Assembly (NCBI GenBank): GCA_014529385.2
Contig: CM043971.1
Location: 28,225,709 to 28,289,708, forward strand
Reading direction: 5' to 3'
Source of the DNA: Adiantum capillus-veneris
Lineage: Eukaryota > Streptophyta > Polypodiopsida > Polypodiales > Pteridaceae
DNA length: 64,000 bases
Shown here piece after piece: positions 1-11,859 of this stretch; within the stretch, counting starts at the first letter, position 1, and each line of letters starts with the position of its first letter. Under the pieces are notes generated by a model. It worked only from the letters and a program-made list of their open reading frames with translations, was not told the origin of the DNA and searched no databases. The translations under genes were made by a program, and so were the position numbers.

Positions 1-28
1 GGGCATTTTGTGTTGAAGCACATAAGGA

Positions 29-101
<73 letters not shown>

Positions 102-240
102 GTATATGGTTTGTTTTGGTTTCCTTCTTTCTCCATAAAAGAGGGTGGTGCCCCTAAGAAATATGCGTGTGTAGGGTCTCACAGAGTGGTTGTCTGGTGG
201 GAGCCTTGAGTTGAGCCCCATCCCAAAAAATCCGCTCTCA
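1..240 (+). mobile_element. Element A, 3' end of the 5' LTR
   Basis: The sequence matches 8021-8262 nearly base for base, including the GT tract and the final ctctca, so it is the last 240 bases of a long terminal repeat cut by the window edge. Outside the GT tract I count about three differences from the 3' copy, which points to a recent insertion. It ends in CA and is followed by the primer-binding region. Confidence 0.93.
31..100. repeat. (GT)n microsatellite
   Basis: About 70 bases of uninterrupted GT dinucleotides inside the LTR. The partner tract lies at about 8052-8122. Confidence 0.97.
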
Positions 241-246
241 TAAAAG

Positions 247-264
247 TGGTGCCCCCACTGAGGA
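247..264 (+). promoter_or_regulatory. Putative primer-binding site of element A
   Basis: TGGTGCCCCCACTGAGG starts six bases after the LTR end, where a tRNA 3' end should pair. It begins with the required TGG but is not the usual initiator-Met type (TGGTATCAGAGC). The priming tRNA was not identified. Confidence 0.55.
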
Positions 265-274
265 ACTTTCCTAA

Positions 275-505
275 TTGCCTTCTATTCTCCTCATGAACAA
301 TAGAGTTGCACCATATGCTTTTCATTTTTCACAACGCATCAGAATTAACAGTTGTGTAGATCGCAAATTTTTTTACCAACAACGCATTGTTTTTATGTTT
401 GGAGCAGAAAGACTTGGTGAAATCTTGGCATCTCCAAATCCCATCATTCTTCCATTCATTAATTATGATGATTCATTTGATGTCCATGTTTTTATTTTGT
501 TTTGA
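275..505 (+). CDS. Element A leader ORF 1
   Basis: A 76-codon frame between the primer-binding site and gag. Its last 45 residues align without gaps to the end of the next leader ORF (shared pattern P-x-ILP-x-INY-x4-DV-x2-FIL, then TGA). No known domain is recognised. The frame starts at a non-ATG codon in the six-frame call; the first ATG is at 293. It could be a translated peptide or a duplicated untranslated leader that stays open by chance. Function unknown. Confidence 0.35.
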   Translation: MPSILLMNNRVAPYAFHFSQRIRINSCVDRKFFYQQRIVFMFGAERLGEILASPNPIILPFINYDDSFDVHVFILF

Positions 506-588
506 GGCAGGGACAAGAAGCGCTTAGATAGCGATCCACTCAAAGGAAACTTTCTTCAAGAGAAAGAAAAAGGAGAACACATTGTCAC

Positions 589-801
589 ATGAACCGACCT
601 GGAGCTGCTTCTCCTTTTACACCCATAGCTCGTCAATCTGTGCACATCATAATTGCTACAAAATTTAGATTTCAAGCAACCATTAGGAGAATTTTTGGAC
701 CCACTCGCCTTAATGAAATTAATGCCTCAATCAACCCTTTTATTTTGCCTATGATAAATTATGAACTAACACTTGATGTATATATTTTCATTTTGATGTG
801 A
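589..801 (+). CDS. Element A leader ORF 2
   Basis: A 70-codon ATG-started frame. It is related in protein sequence to the ORF at 275-505, offset by about 296 bases, so the leader contains an old tandem duplication. Its TGA overlaps the start of the open gag frame, and the three frames differ (2, 1, 0). No domain is recognised. It might be an upstream ORF affecting gag translation, but that is inference. Confidence 0.4.
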   Translation: MNRPGAASPFTPIARQSVHIIIATKFRFQATIRRIFGPTRLNEINASINPFILPMINYELTLDVYIFILM

Positions 802-854
802 TCACTCATCGTAGTGAAAACTTTGTGGTACACAAACCTCCTTGTATTGTAAAA

Positions 855-1235
855 ATGTCAAGCACTTTTCCTACCTTTCATTCTAAAAATGGTGAGGATG
901 CACAAGAATTTCTGGATAATTTGGAGATGGCACACCTCATCTCTGGGAGAGATCAAGAAGAGGTAAAGCTGCGTGCTTTTCCACTCGTTCTCAAAGGGGA
1001 GGCTAAGGCATGGTACGAGGCCTTGCAACCTCAAAACAAAACCAATTGGGAGAGGCTATGTGCAATTTTTCTTGCCAAATTTGGGCAAGGAGATACTCCA
1101 AAGGGTCTTTGGAATTGTCTACTTCAACATAAACAGGTATTCCTTGAAGACTACCCATCTTATGAGGCCGTTTTCCTTAACCTATGGGATAGATGGGAGG
1201 CTACCTTACAAAACCAAGGTGGTGCACCAAAGATA
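855..1235 (+). pseudogene. gag: Element A gag, 5' part
   Basis: The frame begins at ATG 855 in a good context; the open frame extends back to 798. It contains the retrotransposon gag core with the pattern LRAFPLVLKGEAKAWYE and a downstream W-x10-FLAKF block. Homology leaves this frame near 1230 and resumes as DRFMAGL in the frame that opens at 1193, so a one-base frameshift separates the two gag halves. Gag would form the particle that packages element RNA. Class: Ty3/gypsy. Confidence 0.8.
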
Positions 1236-4200
1236 GGTTCATGGCTGGCTTGTACTCAATTTTGAAGACCAAGGTAGAGTTAAAATTCCCATCAACATTT
1301 GAGGAAGCACGTGAGGTGGCCATGGTCAAATTCAAGAAGTTAAATTTTCAAGCACATAGAACAAGGGACCTAAATGAAGTCATTGAGAGGGATTCTTCAC
1401 CAAGCATGGGAGCACAAGTTAGGGACTCTCTTGCCCAAACTTCACAAATAGGGGAAGGATCACAACAAGAGATCTTGCAAAGATTAACTCAACAACTAGA
1501 GAGTCTCACCTTGAATCTAGTGCAGGGCCTACCCCAACAACGACAACCACGAGAAGGGAATCGCAATCAACGACGTCAAGCACAAGAGTTGAGATGCTGG
1601 AATTGCAACGAAGTTGGTCATGGCATGTATAATTTCCCACACCCTCGAAGGATTCCAGGGGACATATACCCTCCTAGACCCCCTCCGCTCATGGTGCAGC
1701 AAGAGCATGCTCAAGCCCCGCAAATTCTTTGTCGACCACCACCACCTCTAGTGGCAAACATCCCTCCTGTCCCACCAGTGGAGGAAGAGAGAGGAGTAAA
1801 CGTCATAAAGCTGGAAGAGGAGATAGAGGTGATCCCTATACATTTTGATGTTATGCCAGCAGAAAAGCGCACAAGAGCACACAACAAGGATGAAGACACA
1901 AGGAATGAAGAGTCAGAACCTGCAAGGAAGGAGAGGAAGAAAAACTCAAAGAAGGAGGAAGGAGGCAAGAAGCAGAGGTCAAGGCGAAGGGAGATCGGCA
2001 TCAACGATTTTCCATTAGGAAAGAATATGGAACCCTACAACATCTTAGAAGATCTGCAAACTCAAAAGCCCAATATTTCTTGGCCTCAACTCCTACATCT
2101 ATCACCCAAGGTGAGAAAGCACTGGTCCAAACTTGTAAGCACAAGACTCCCAAGAAAGAAAGAAAAGGTGACAGTAAAGGCATTGACTTCAAAGCCACAA
2201 CAAGATGTGGAACCTATTGTAGATGCTTATGCAAGGGGTAGGAAGGTATCCAATGTGTCTGTTGATGGTGGAGCACAAATGTGTGTGATCACGGAAAGAG
2301 CCATGAATAGACTAGGGCTTGAAATCACTAAATCCTCTAATTGTCAAGCTACGCTGGCCAACAATGCAAGTGTGAAGTGCCTAGGGATCATCGAGAATGT
2401 AAAAGTTTCTGTATGTAATATAGATGCACGTGTGGATATGTATGTTATGCCAGCCAAGGGGGAGGGCTATCCCATCATCCTAGGGAGGCCTTGGCTCATT
2501 GCTGTGAATGCAGATCAAAAATGGGGACGAGGACAATTGATTCTCAAAAAGGGGCAACATGTAGTATACGATTGGCATGAAGGAAAGCAGCTCGACATCA
2601 ACTATGAGACCACGGCTGATGAAGAAAGTGAAGAGAGTTTTGGCTCAAGCGACGAGGAAAGTTCAACCACTACATCCAATAGCAAAGAAGAATCATCTTT
2701 GGAGGTAATGGGAATCATCTTCAACACGTCAAAAACTCCATCAATAGAGGTTGACCCAACAAAGGAGCAAACAAAGGATGACAAAGGTGACCACAAGCAC
2801 TTTGAAGACTTTGAGAGGATGCTTGCAAAAGATCTTACCCCTGAGGAGAAGCGTTCCTACATCGATATGCTCAAGAGGTATCCCAATTTGTTTATCACTG
2901 ATTACTCACAAATTAGAGGTTTGGATGTTATAGAGCATGGCATAGAATTAAAACCAGGTACTAAACCTGTGGCTCAAAAGCTAAGGCGCCTAGGAAAAAT
3001 ACAACAAGAGGCACTTTTGACAAAGGTTAACCGACTCCTCAAAGCTGGTTTCATTTACCCTGTGTCTAACTCTGAGTGGGTGTCCCCAATTGTAGTAACC
3101 CCTAAAAAGAACGGAAAATGGAGGGTCTGTGTTGACTACAAACCGCTCAATGCTGCAACAAAGAGGGATCATTTTCCTCTTCCTTTCCAAGATGAAATCT
3201 TAAACGAAGTAGCCGGCTATGAATGTTACACAGTGTGTGATGGGTATTCAGGGTATTTTCAAATCAGAATAGCAGAAGAAGATCAGTTAAAAACCACTTT
3301 CATCACACCTTGGGGTTGCTTTGCCTATAGAGTGATGCCATTTGGGCTCACAAATGCTCCTAGTACCTTTATAAGGTTTACAACTCTTGTCTTTCAGCCC
3401 TTCTTTGGAAAGTCTATTAGGGTTTTTATGGATGACTTCTGTATCTATAGTAGCCAAAGACTTCATTGCCAAAAAGTTGAGGAGGGGCTTAGGAGGCTTC
3501 ATCAATTTGGGGGACAGCTTAATCCTGAGAAGTGTCACATTGCAGAGTCACAAGTAGTATTGCTAGGTCATGTGGTTTCTTTGCAAGGAATTCAAGTGGA
3601 TCCATCAAAAGTAAATGCTCTCTTGTCACTACAACCACCAACAACAACCAAGGAGCTCATGACTTTCAACCACAAAGTAAGGTACATGTCTCGTTTCATT
3701 CACCTTCTAGCGGAAGCTATTGCACCTTTGCACAAGCTAGCAAACAAACCCACATTTGAATGGAGAGAGGAACACGAATTATGCTTTACTGAAGTAAAGG
3801 GTATTCTCAACTCTCTTCCAACAATAATGCCACCAAATCCAAAGGATACATATTACATCACGCCAAGTGTAGGAATGGAGGCCATCGGTGTAGTTCTCAT
3901 GCAAAAAGACCCAAAAACATGCTACATGAGGCCAGTAGACTTTGCAAGCAAAGTCATGACCGCTGCAGAGAAGGGCTACACCGATATGGAGAAGGTGGTA
4001 TTCACAATTATGTTTGCGGTAAGAAAGTTCCGATCATATCTCTTACCTGCACCATTTGTCATTCTCACCATGGAAAACAATTTACCATATGTTGTGCAAC
4101 ACATGAGCCTCTCATCTAGGATAGCCAAATGGGTTCTAGAACTTCAAGAGTTCGAATACACTTTTCTTGTTGAAGATAGCACAAGGGCAGGTCTTGCAGA

Positions 4201-4465
4201 CATTCTCACATACAAAGTGAGGGAAAGGAAAGAGTCACCAAAGGCAGGAGACAAAGCTACACCACAAAATAATGAGGAGGAGATGGACAATGCACACATT
4301 TTGTGCTTTGATGGAGCTTACCGACGACAACACGATCAGGCAGCAGGGGGGGTTCTTATTCTAAGTCCACAAAGGGAAGTTCTTGTTAAGAAAGGTATCA
4401 CCTTGGAAAATGTTCATTCTAATAATGAGGCTGAGTATGTCACCTTAAAGTTGGGGCTTGAATAA
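1236..4465 (+). pseudogene. pol: Element A gag C-terminus, protease, reverse transcriptase, RNase H
   Basis: One long frame (open from 1193). Order: gag C-terminus; a zinc knuckle near 1600-1645 reading CWNCNEVGHGMYNF, where the last cysteine is F; charged linker; aspartic protease with VDGGAQ near 2260; RT with VDYKPLN, MPFGLTNAPSTF and the active-site FMDDF near 3425; a first RNase H whose usual catalytic D motif reads YITPSVG; and the start of a second RNase H (LCFDGAY, near 4300). The frame ends at TAA 4463-4465 in the middle of that domain. A degenerate first plus a second RNase H is the hallmark of the Tat lineage of Ty3 elements. Confidence 0.9.
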
Positions 4466-5920
4466 TGTAGGAAACTTGGCATCGAAAGACTTATAATAAG
4501 AGGTGATTCCTTACTAGTTATTAGGCAAATCCAAGGGATATGGAAGTGCAAGAACCCTACTCTAGTGGAGTGGCTTAGACAGGTGAAGGCTTTGATAAAG
4601 AACTTTGAAGCTACACAGGTACAGCATGTTGTGAGAACCCTCAACAAGGAAGCAGATTATCTCGCCAGTGAGAAACTTCAGATCATGGTGGGAGGTGTGA
4701 AGCTCTACGAACCAAAGTACCAAGGCCAAGAGGAATTGAAGGACATCATATTTTTCCTCCAAACTGGTGAGTGCCCTAAACACTTGGATAAAGTGCAAAG
4801 GCATAGGTTGGTAAAAAAGGCAACTCCTTACCAACTCATAGGAGATGATCTGTATCATAAAGGGAAAGATTTGGTGCTAAGAAGGGTGCCCTCTGTTCAA
4901 GAAATAGAGAGAATCCTCTTTTCATGCCATGATGATGTCTGTGGGGGTCATTTTTCTCATGATATTACAAACAGGAAGATTTTACAAGCAGGGTTTGTTT
5001 GGCCAAGTCTACACCGTGATGTCCAGCATTGGTGTAAGTCATGCAAAGGTTGTCAGATTGCTGGAAATCGACGACTCACTTACGAACCTCGAGTTCCAAT
5101 AATTTTGTATGGTCCTTTTGAGAAGTGGGGTGTGGATGCAATAGGCCCCTTACCTCGCACATCTACCGGGAAGGTCTTCATCATTGTGGGAGTAGATTAC
5201 ATGACACGATGGGCGGAGGCAGCAAGTACAACACGAATTACAGCCGAGGAGGTATCAAAATTTATCTTTGATCACATATGCAGTAGATTCGGCACACCAT
5301 TAGAGATTTTGTCAGATCGTGGTCCAAGGTTTAGAGCAGAGCTCTTAGATAATCTTTTGACAAAGTTAAAAGTCAAACATTTGCATTCTACACCTTACTA
5401 CCCTCAGTGCAATGGGTTGGTTGAAAAGGTGAATGGAATGATATGTAAGATCATTTCTAAGCAGGTTACAGATCGACCAAACGACTGGGATCGTCATTTG
5501 ACCGCAGCTCTATGGGCATACAGAACATCTTTCAAGGTATCCACTCAATTTACTCCTTTTCATTTGGTATATGGACAGGAGGCACTCCTTCCTATTGAGG
5601 TGGAGATTGCAAGCCTACGCATTCTCTCACGGGGAGCAAAGAGGCCAAAAGAAGCTTTGCAGGAAAGAATTTTAGATCTTCAACGACTTGAGCTTGATAG
5701 AGAAGAGTCCATCGACTATTACATTGCCCAAGCCACAAGCCAAAGGGACAAAATCAACAAGAAGCTCAAGGAGAAAGGATTGAAGGAAGGTATGTTGGTT
5801 CTTCGCTATGATAACCGACTTGATACTCGACTTGACAAAAAGTTTTTGCAAAGATGGGAGGGACCTTTCATGATAAAAACAAAGTTTGGGAATGGTAGTT
5901 ACAGATTAGCAGATTTATGA
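4466..5920 (+). pseudogene. pol: Element A second RNase H (end) and integrase
   Basis: Continues in the same frame after TAA 4463-4465. The aRNH goes on with IIRGDSLLV (catalytic D) and then integrase follows: HHCC zinc-binding segment near 4930-5060 (HDDVCGGHFSHD ... CKSCKGC), then the DDE core with WGVDAIGPLP, LSDRGPRFRAE and QCNGLVEKVNG. All three acidic residues are present. The frame ends at TGA 5918-5920, but integrase-like sequence (GKLHKTRVNGWRLKPYF) continues to about 5970, so this stop is also a nonsense mutation. Integrase would insert the cDNA into the genome. Confidence 0.9.
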
Positions 5921-6294
5921 GGAAAACTCCACAAGACCAGAGTCAATGGATGGAGATTAAAGCCCTACTTTCAACGTATCAATCCGTTGATAGGAAGTCA
6001 TCTACCTACATCGTCTAAGCTCCAAATTGGCATGGCTCCCTTCGGCTTGGCAAATGCTCCACCTATTTTTAAAGCTTTGATGTGCAAAGAAGAACCAGCC
6101 TTGGAATCTCAACATACCCAAGGCAACCCTCCCATCTCCGATTTATGGGATTAAGGTAATGAAAAGCAGGTCTAATGGAGTAAAAGAGTGTATATCACTC
6201 CTCCTTTTTTTAGAAAAACAAGAAAAAAAGAAAAAAAATAAAAATAATAAAAAAAACTCTTTTGTTTCATCTAGGAGCATGAATGATCCTCGAT

Positions 6295-6306
6295 GAAGGG
6301 GGAGGG
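6295..6306 (+). promoter_or_regulatory. Polypurine tract of element A
   Basis: GAAGGGGGAGGG lies just before the 3' LTR, where plus-strand DNA synthesis primes in LTR retroelements. Confidence 0.75.
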
Positions 6307-6312
6307 CTAATA

Positions 6313-8050
6313 TGAGTAGCGTTAAATGGTAACCTTGCATTTGCACTACATTTCTACTCAAATGTATATATTTTCTATCAAAGTTTTAACCTAGTGTTCA
6401 TTCTCTCTTTCCGTAATAGCCTTTTTCCATACAAACACCTTACCCTTCTTAGATCTTTATGCATTTACATCATATTTCTCTCTTCATGCTAAATGTAAAT
6501 AGTAAACTTAATTCTACTCTCCTAGTTTTTTTACTGTATATTCTTTTAACTAATTACCTTTACTAATTTAAATAGCTATCTACATCCCATAATTTGTAAA
6601 TAAATAATTTATGGGCACTTATCTTACCCATCTTCTCTCAAGGGTAGGGTTAACCTTGTAGGCCTTCCCTTCCCCACCACTATGTGACCCAAGTCTTGGA
6701 TCATTTACTTGTGTTGGTCAACAAATCTTAAATATAATGTATATCCCCAATAAATCAAACTTTATTGGAGCCTACATCATTTGTTTAAGGTGGATTCCCT
6801 TTTGAAAAAGCATGCTACACCTTGGATGCATGCTAAAGGGCCCCTACAAGGAGACTTGGTTCAAAAGGTGTTTTGGATGCATCTTGAACGCCTTAGCTCG
6901 TGGGTATACTTGAGGAACGCTCCAAAATCAGCTTAAACACTTTGAGAAGGTCAACTTTGCCTTTTACAGCACCCAATTCTGAGTTACAGGCTGAAAGTTA
7001 TGGTGAAAACAAGGTGCTGCGGACACTGTTACTGCAGGTCAAAGTTACAATCAGGGGTCGGCTCAAGATGCTTCCAGAGACACAACAAACAGGATGGGGA
7101 CACTCTGCAGGAGCCACTGGAGGGACATCATGGTGGGGCCCACATACATTATCAACCCTTATGGAGACTCCACGACCTAAAAGGCTATTTTTAATGAAAA
7201 AATAAGTCCCTTATTTGCATAATTGAAGGAATGGTCAAAAGGGAACCTAACTATGGTTAATTACCTACCCTAGTCAAGTTTACCCTAACCCAAGGTCTTG
7301 TACAGCTATAAAAAGGCCCTTTGGCAAGCACAAAAATACACACACCTACTCCATTGCTGCAAATAAGCTCCTCTAAGGTTAGGGAAGCCCTAATCTCTCT
7401 CTCCTCTTGTCTCCCTATCCATTTCCTAAGCTCACTATCATAAGCGGCACCATAGAGAGAGCATCAATATGCTATTGCTACCATTCTCTTGCAAACATTT
7501 CTCTTATCATATTCATCCCTAAATAAGGATTATAGATTCTATATGAGAGCAAGGATATCAAGTTCAATGATCTATCTCATGGTTTGATCAACAAATTGTT
7601 GCAATTGGGGTGTCGTCATCACACTTTTGCTCTAAACGCATGTAAAATTGGTAAGCCTATCTTGGCAGCTTCTCATATTTTGTGCTCATTGGATTGCTTG
7701 TTTGTTGAGAAAGTTTTTGTGCACCATGGTGTCTATTTGCTTGGCTTCTCTCCTTATGTTGTGTGTAAGTAAGTCTTGGGGCTGCATAGATGGAGAAGAG
7801 CTCTCTATGCATGCCGCCTTATGTGTGTAAGTAGTCTCTTCTTTTGGGAAAGGAAAGGAGTTGTCAAGTATTTGTGCATTATGGTGTTTTGAGTTTTGAG
7901 GTTTTGTGCTTGCTTTTCTTAGAAGTATATGAGCACTAATATGGTGAAGGTCAATCTTTGCATGTAAGTTTGTGCAGTGTTCAAAGGGATTGCTTAAGGA
8001 GTGTGTGTTGAATGGTTGAAGGGCATTTTGGGTTGAAGCACATAAGGAAG

Positions 8051-8123
<73 letters not shown>

Positions 8124-8262
8124 GTATATGGTTTGTTTTGGTTTCCTTCTTTCTCCATAAAAGAGGGTGGTGCCCCTAAGAAATATGCGTGTGTAGGGTC
8201 TCACAGAGTGGTTGTCTGGTGGGAGCCTTGAGTTGAGCCCCATCTCAAAAAATCCGCTCTCA
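6313..8262 (+). mobile_element. Element A 3' LTR
   Basis: About 1.95 kb, from TG just after the polypurine tract to CA at 8262. The right end is fixed by the match to 1-240; the left end is inferred from the TG and the purine tract. It holds a TATA box and a long GT tract. The flanking sequence from 8263 belongs to element B. Confidence 0.85.
7307..7314 (+). promoter_or_regulatory. TATA box in element A LTR
   Basis: TATAAAAA followed by GGCCC, about 950 bases before the LTR end; a plausible LTR promoter core. Confidence 0.6.
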
Positions 8263-9508
8263 CTAGCTTTAGTATGGTTGGTCATCCTCATGTGCACATT
8301 CGGCTTGGCTATCGCCTTAACGCCCGTCTCTTTCATGGCCGCTTATGTCATGACACAAACCTCCGCTCCACCGTCTATGTAGGCTTGTACCTGTGTCCTC
8401 GTCTCCATAATAGCATCCACCAGTGATAGGACATCAGTGGGGCTACCTACCCTCATAGCCATGTTTTGTACCTCTTTCACATTCCCCTTAGTTCTTGGCA
8501 GCCTGGTGTAGGTTGTACTGGAGATAGCCACGTCCTAATTGGAAATCCGCTTGCTTGATTTTGCGGCGTCTCCTTCTTTTGCTAGGCTCACACTATTTTT
8601 TGCCTTCGTACACTTTCTCCTTTTCTTTGCGAGCTCTGTTTTCATGATTTGTTTTTGTCTCCCTCTTAGCTCTTGCCCTCTTGTTGGCCAAAACTTCGAT
8701 ATCCTTCTTATCCACCCCGATGATATTCACCCTAGGGACTTCACCTCCATTTGGCAGAGCTGGTTGCACAGGATTCTCCACTGCTTGCTCTCTTGGACCA
8801 TTGAATTTCCCTTGACCTGGACCTCTACCAAACAGCGGGTAAATGTCCTCTCTCTCTTGGTGGCTGAGGACAATCAGGCGCATAATGCCCCTCTTTTCTA
8901 CAATTGTAGCACCTACCTGGTAGCGGCCTTGCCCTGCCCCTTGCTTCTCTTGATTGTCCTCTATCCATCACGCTTAGTTGTAACTCCTGCATTTTCTTGG
9001 ACAAATCCTGCACCGTGCATACCCAAACAATAGCTACACCTCGGTTTCCATTATTTTCTTCGTGCATAGCCTCCCTCGGACTCTGTTGTTGAAGGGGGGC
9101 CATCGTCTTGTAGCCCGACACACCTTGCTCTATCTTCTTCTTTATCTTTCTTCTCTTTGACCGTGAAATTGCTACCGCACCATTGTAGTATTTTGGGCTT
9201 TCAAAATCGACCTTTTCTCTCACCTTAGGGTGCAGACACGCCATGAATTTGTCCAACTTAAAGTAATCTCCATTAGCCAATTGCATGGCTGTCGCTAATT
9301 CTGCCCAACACTCATCAAAATGACCTAAATACAGATTGAACTCTTCGCTTACATCTTGTTTAAGCGCCTTCAGCTTCGTATCCATCTCGATTGGGGATGC
9401 CTCCTTGCAAAAGTCGTTAAGAAACCTCAACCATAGAGCCGGCCATGCTTGCCTCGGCTCGCCTTCCAGAGCTTCATACCTTTGGAAATTGCCTCCTAAT
9501 TGGTCCAT
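8263..9508 (-). pseudogene. gag-pro: Element B gag-protease relic, cut by element A
   Basis: Read on the minus strand from 9508: a gag core (LKQDVSEEFNLYLGHFDECW ...), an intact CCHC zinc knuckle (CYNCRKEGHYAPDC, near 8860-8905), a charged linker and the start of an aspartic protease (YIDGGAEVCVM, near 8350). Frames change near 8850 and 8560, and TAA interrupts at 8343-8345. Protease homology runs to 8263 and stops exactly at the element A LTR, so A inserted into B. The rest of B (RT, integrase) should lie left of the window. A different Ty3 lineage from A. Confidence 0.85.
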
Positions 9509-11400
9509 CTGGCAGGAGCGAACCGCTTCATTTTCCTCTGCTCTCTTTTGCTCTCCTTGAGCTTGTGCTCTTGAGAAGGGGGTGCACTAGCGATGTTGCT
9601 AGTGCCCTTTGGCATTTTTCATTATTTTCTACTTTTTTCCTTCTTAACCTTACCCTTTTTACCTTTCAATTTGTCCCTTGGGATTTTGACCCATTTGCAC
9701 TCTATCTGCCCCTTTGGTCGGCTTGTCTTTGCTCTCATTTGCCCTTTGACCCATTTGACCCACTTCTTGCTTGATCCTCCTTTCCTAGTCTTCTCCTTTT
9801 CTCTTCTCATGGTCCTGACCTTTGGGTAGCCCTTTTCACTACCCGGCCATCTCCTCTGACTGCTCCTTGCTCACATGGCGGCCCCCCTTGGGTGGCCCTT
9901 GAACTCTCTCTCTCTCTCTCCCTCATTTCATTGGACACCTCCCCCGGTTCGGGCTCGGCTCCTCTGGTCGGCCACTCTCCTTCTTTCTCTCTCTCTCACT
10001 CTCTCTCGCTTTCTTTCTCTCCCTTGAACCCTATGGAACTTGCCTCCTACTATGCCCACTGGAACTGCCCCCCATTCTTTCTCTTTCTGTCGTGGGACTA
10101 ATCCTTACCCTACCACTAGCGATATTGCTAGTGGGGGGTGGGTGCTCAGCCTTTTACATAAAAAAGAGGTGCCCCATTTTGGGCGCAGGAACCATCCCCT
10201 GGCGGGCACGCCATGTCATTATTGCGTCGAGCCACCGCCACTATCAGCGCGCCACCTAACGTTGCCGGGCGCCGTCGCCTACAGCCTTCAAAACCGCCGC
10301 CTAGACGGCAGCGCCGCCGTGCGCCACGTCAACACAGCGCCACACCCTTGTCCCCCATTGTTGAGCTCCACGGGAGCACTTCACTCAAGTGATGCTAACA
10401 AGGGGCACCAGTCCTTGCTCTCATACACCTTGCAGTTGGGCCTGCGTTGAGCATGTGGGACTAAACCATGCCACGTTGCAGCTGTGAGCACTCGCCCTTG
10501 GCCAAGCTTCCGAAAGTCATTAAAAAACCTCTTTGAACTGCCTTACCTCCAAATTGTTGTAATATCCCACCCAGTGACCGGATTTTGGAGCCGTAAAGCC
10601 CAACCGATGGATCTGGTTCCCAACTTTAAACTTCCTCATGCTCAGTGCACTCCAACTTTCCCGGGCCTGCGATTCGAGGCAACCAAAACTTTAAAAATCA
10701 TCTGACCACTTCACTCTCAACTGCTCTTGGCTTCCCCAGGTCGTAGCTCGGTGCTCGGGGCTCAGAATCATGAGCCGTCAAGCTCTGTTGACTCCACATG
10801 ATCTGCTCTATCTGGTGGAATCGTTTCAAGGCCTAAAAAATGGCGAATGACCCGATTTTCCATGCGGTCGACTTGGCCCATAACTTGCCCCCAAAAAAAC
10901 TTCAATTGATCATAACTTGCTATCCCGAGCTCTGATCCGCAATCCAAAAAGACAAGCATGCTCCATAATTTGAGCTCTACACATCTATCTACTGACATTT
11001 GCCTGGGCCATTTGTCCCTAGCTATCCTATCCGTCGAGGATCTGCTAAACCTTCCAATTTTGAACTGCAATATATTGAGCATCGGGGCTCCGTTTGATGA
11101 GCCGTCTAGACCGGCTTCTAGAGCACATTAAACACTACATTCCAGAGCACTAACGTGGCACTTTGGGAAACTTCATTTGCTATCCCAATTGAGCCACCTT
11201 TGAGCTTTTTTTCCTAAAAATCCACATTAAGCATACATTTTCCTGGTTGCACAGGACCTTGGTACCTGCCCTAGCCTTCTGCAATGCACCTATCTACAGC
11301 CTTTGCTTAGCATTGCACACTTCCCAGCTCGAACCAACTTTGGCTGCACCAACGTACTATAGAGAAAACAAAATTGATACATTGTAGTTTATTTTTTCCG
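9509..11400. other. Pyrimidine-rich and GC-rich stretch, no gene recognised
   Basis: It contains short TC tracts (about 9905-9925 and 9990-10022) and a GC-rich part near 10190-10340. By position it could be the 5' leader and LTR of element B, but no LTR pair or primer site could be shown. Open frames here have no family likeness. Confidence 0.4.
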
Positions 11401-11414
11401 AGAACAATGTACAT

Positions 11415-11859
11415 GCATTAGGAAGAGAATGGAGTTTAGGAGGGCCTCTTTATTTGGCAATTTAAGGGAGTCCAACCTTTAGTATTAAGAAAGCAATCAA
11501 AGGAAAACTTTTGAATTTTATTTGAATTCAAATTTTCCCCCCAAAATGAAATTTTAAATCTAGCGGGAAAAAGTATATCATGTAACATATCTATGGAAAG
11601 AGCTTTGTGTGCAGATTTTAGATCTATAATCTCCGCTCGGATCAGAGATCATATGTAGGAGTTATGGAAGGTCAAAAATCATAAATTTGTCCTCCCTCTT
11701 TTTGGGGGGAAAAGTGCATCCTTTGACCACTCTTAAACTCTCTTACACACCCACCGTTCTTGCACACATGGCATGTATCTATTCGTCCAAATGTCAATCA
11801 CCTCCATAATCTCATGGCAAATAAAGAGGCCCTCCTAGACCCCATCCTCTTCCTAATAC
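11415..11859. mobile_element. MITE-like foldback element
   Basis: The segments 11415-11460 and 11815-11859 are inverted copies of one another over about 45 bases with few mismatches (shared core AGGAGGGCCTCTTTATTTG). The 355 bases between have no coding sequence. The structure fits a miniature inverted-repeat transposon. No target duplication was established. Confidence 0.6.

Noticed and set aside
7686-8336. 216-codon minus-strand ORF with a run of T-H
   Set aside because: It spans the LTR GT tract in reverse; only its first 25 codons belong to the element B protease.
8539-9033. 164-codon plus-strand ORF
   Set aside because: It is the opposite strand of element B gag and its zinc knuckle.
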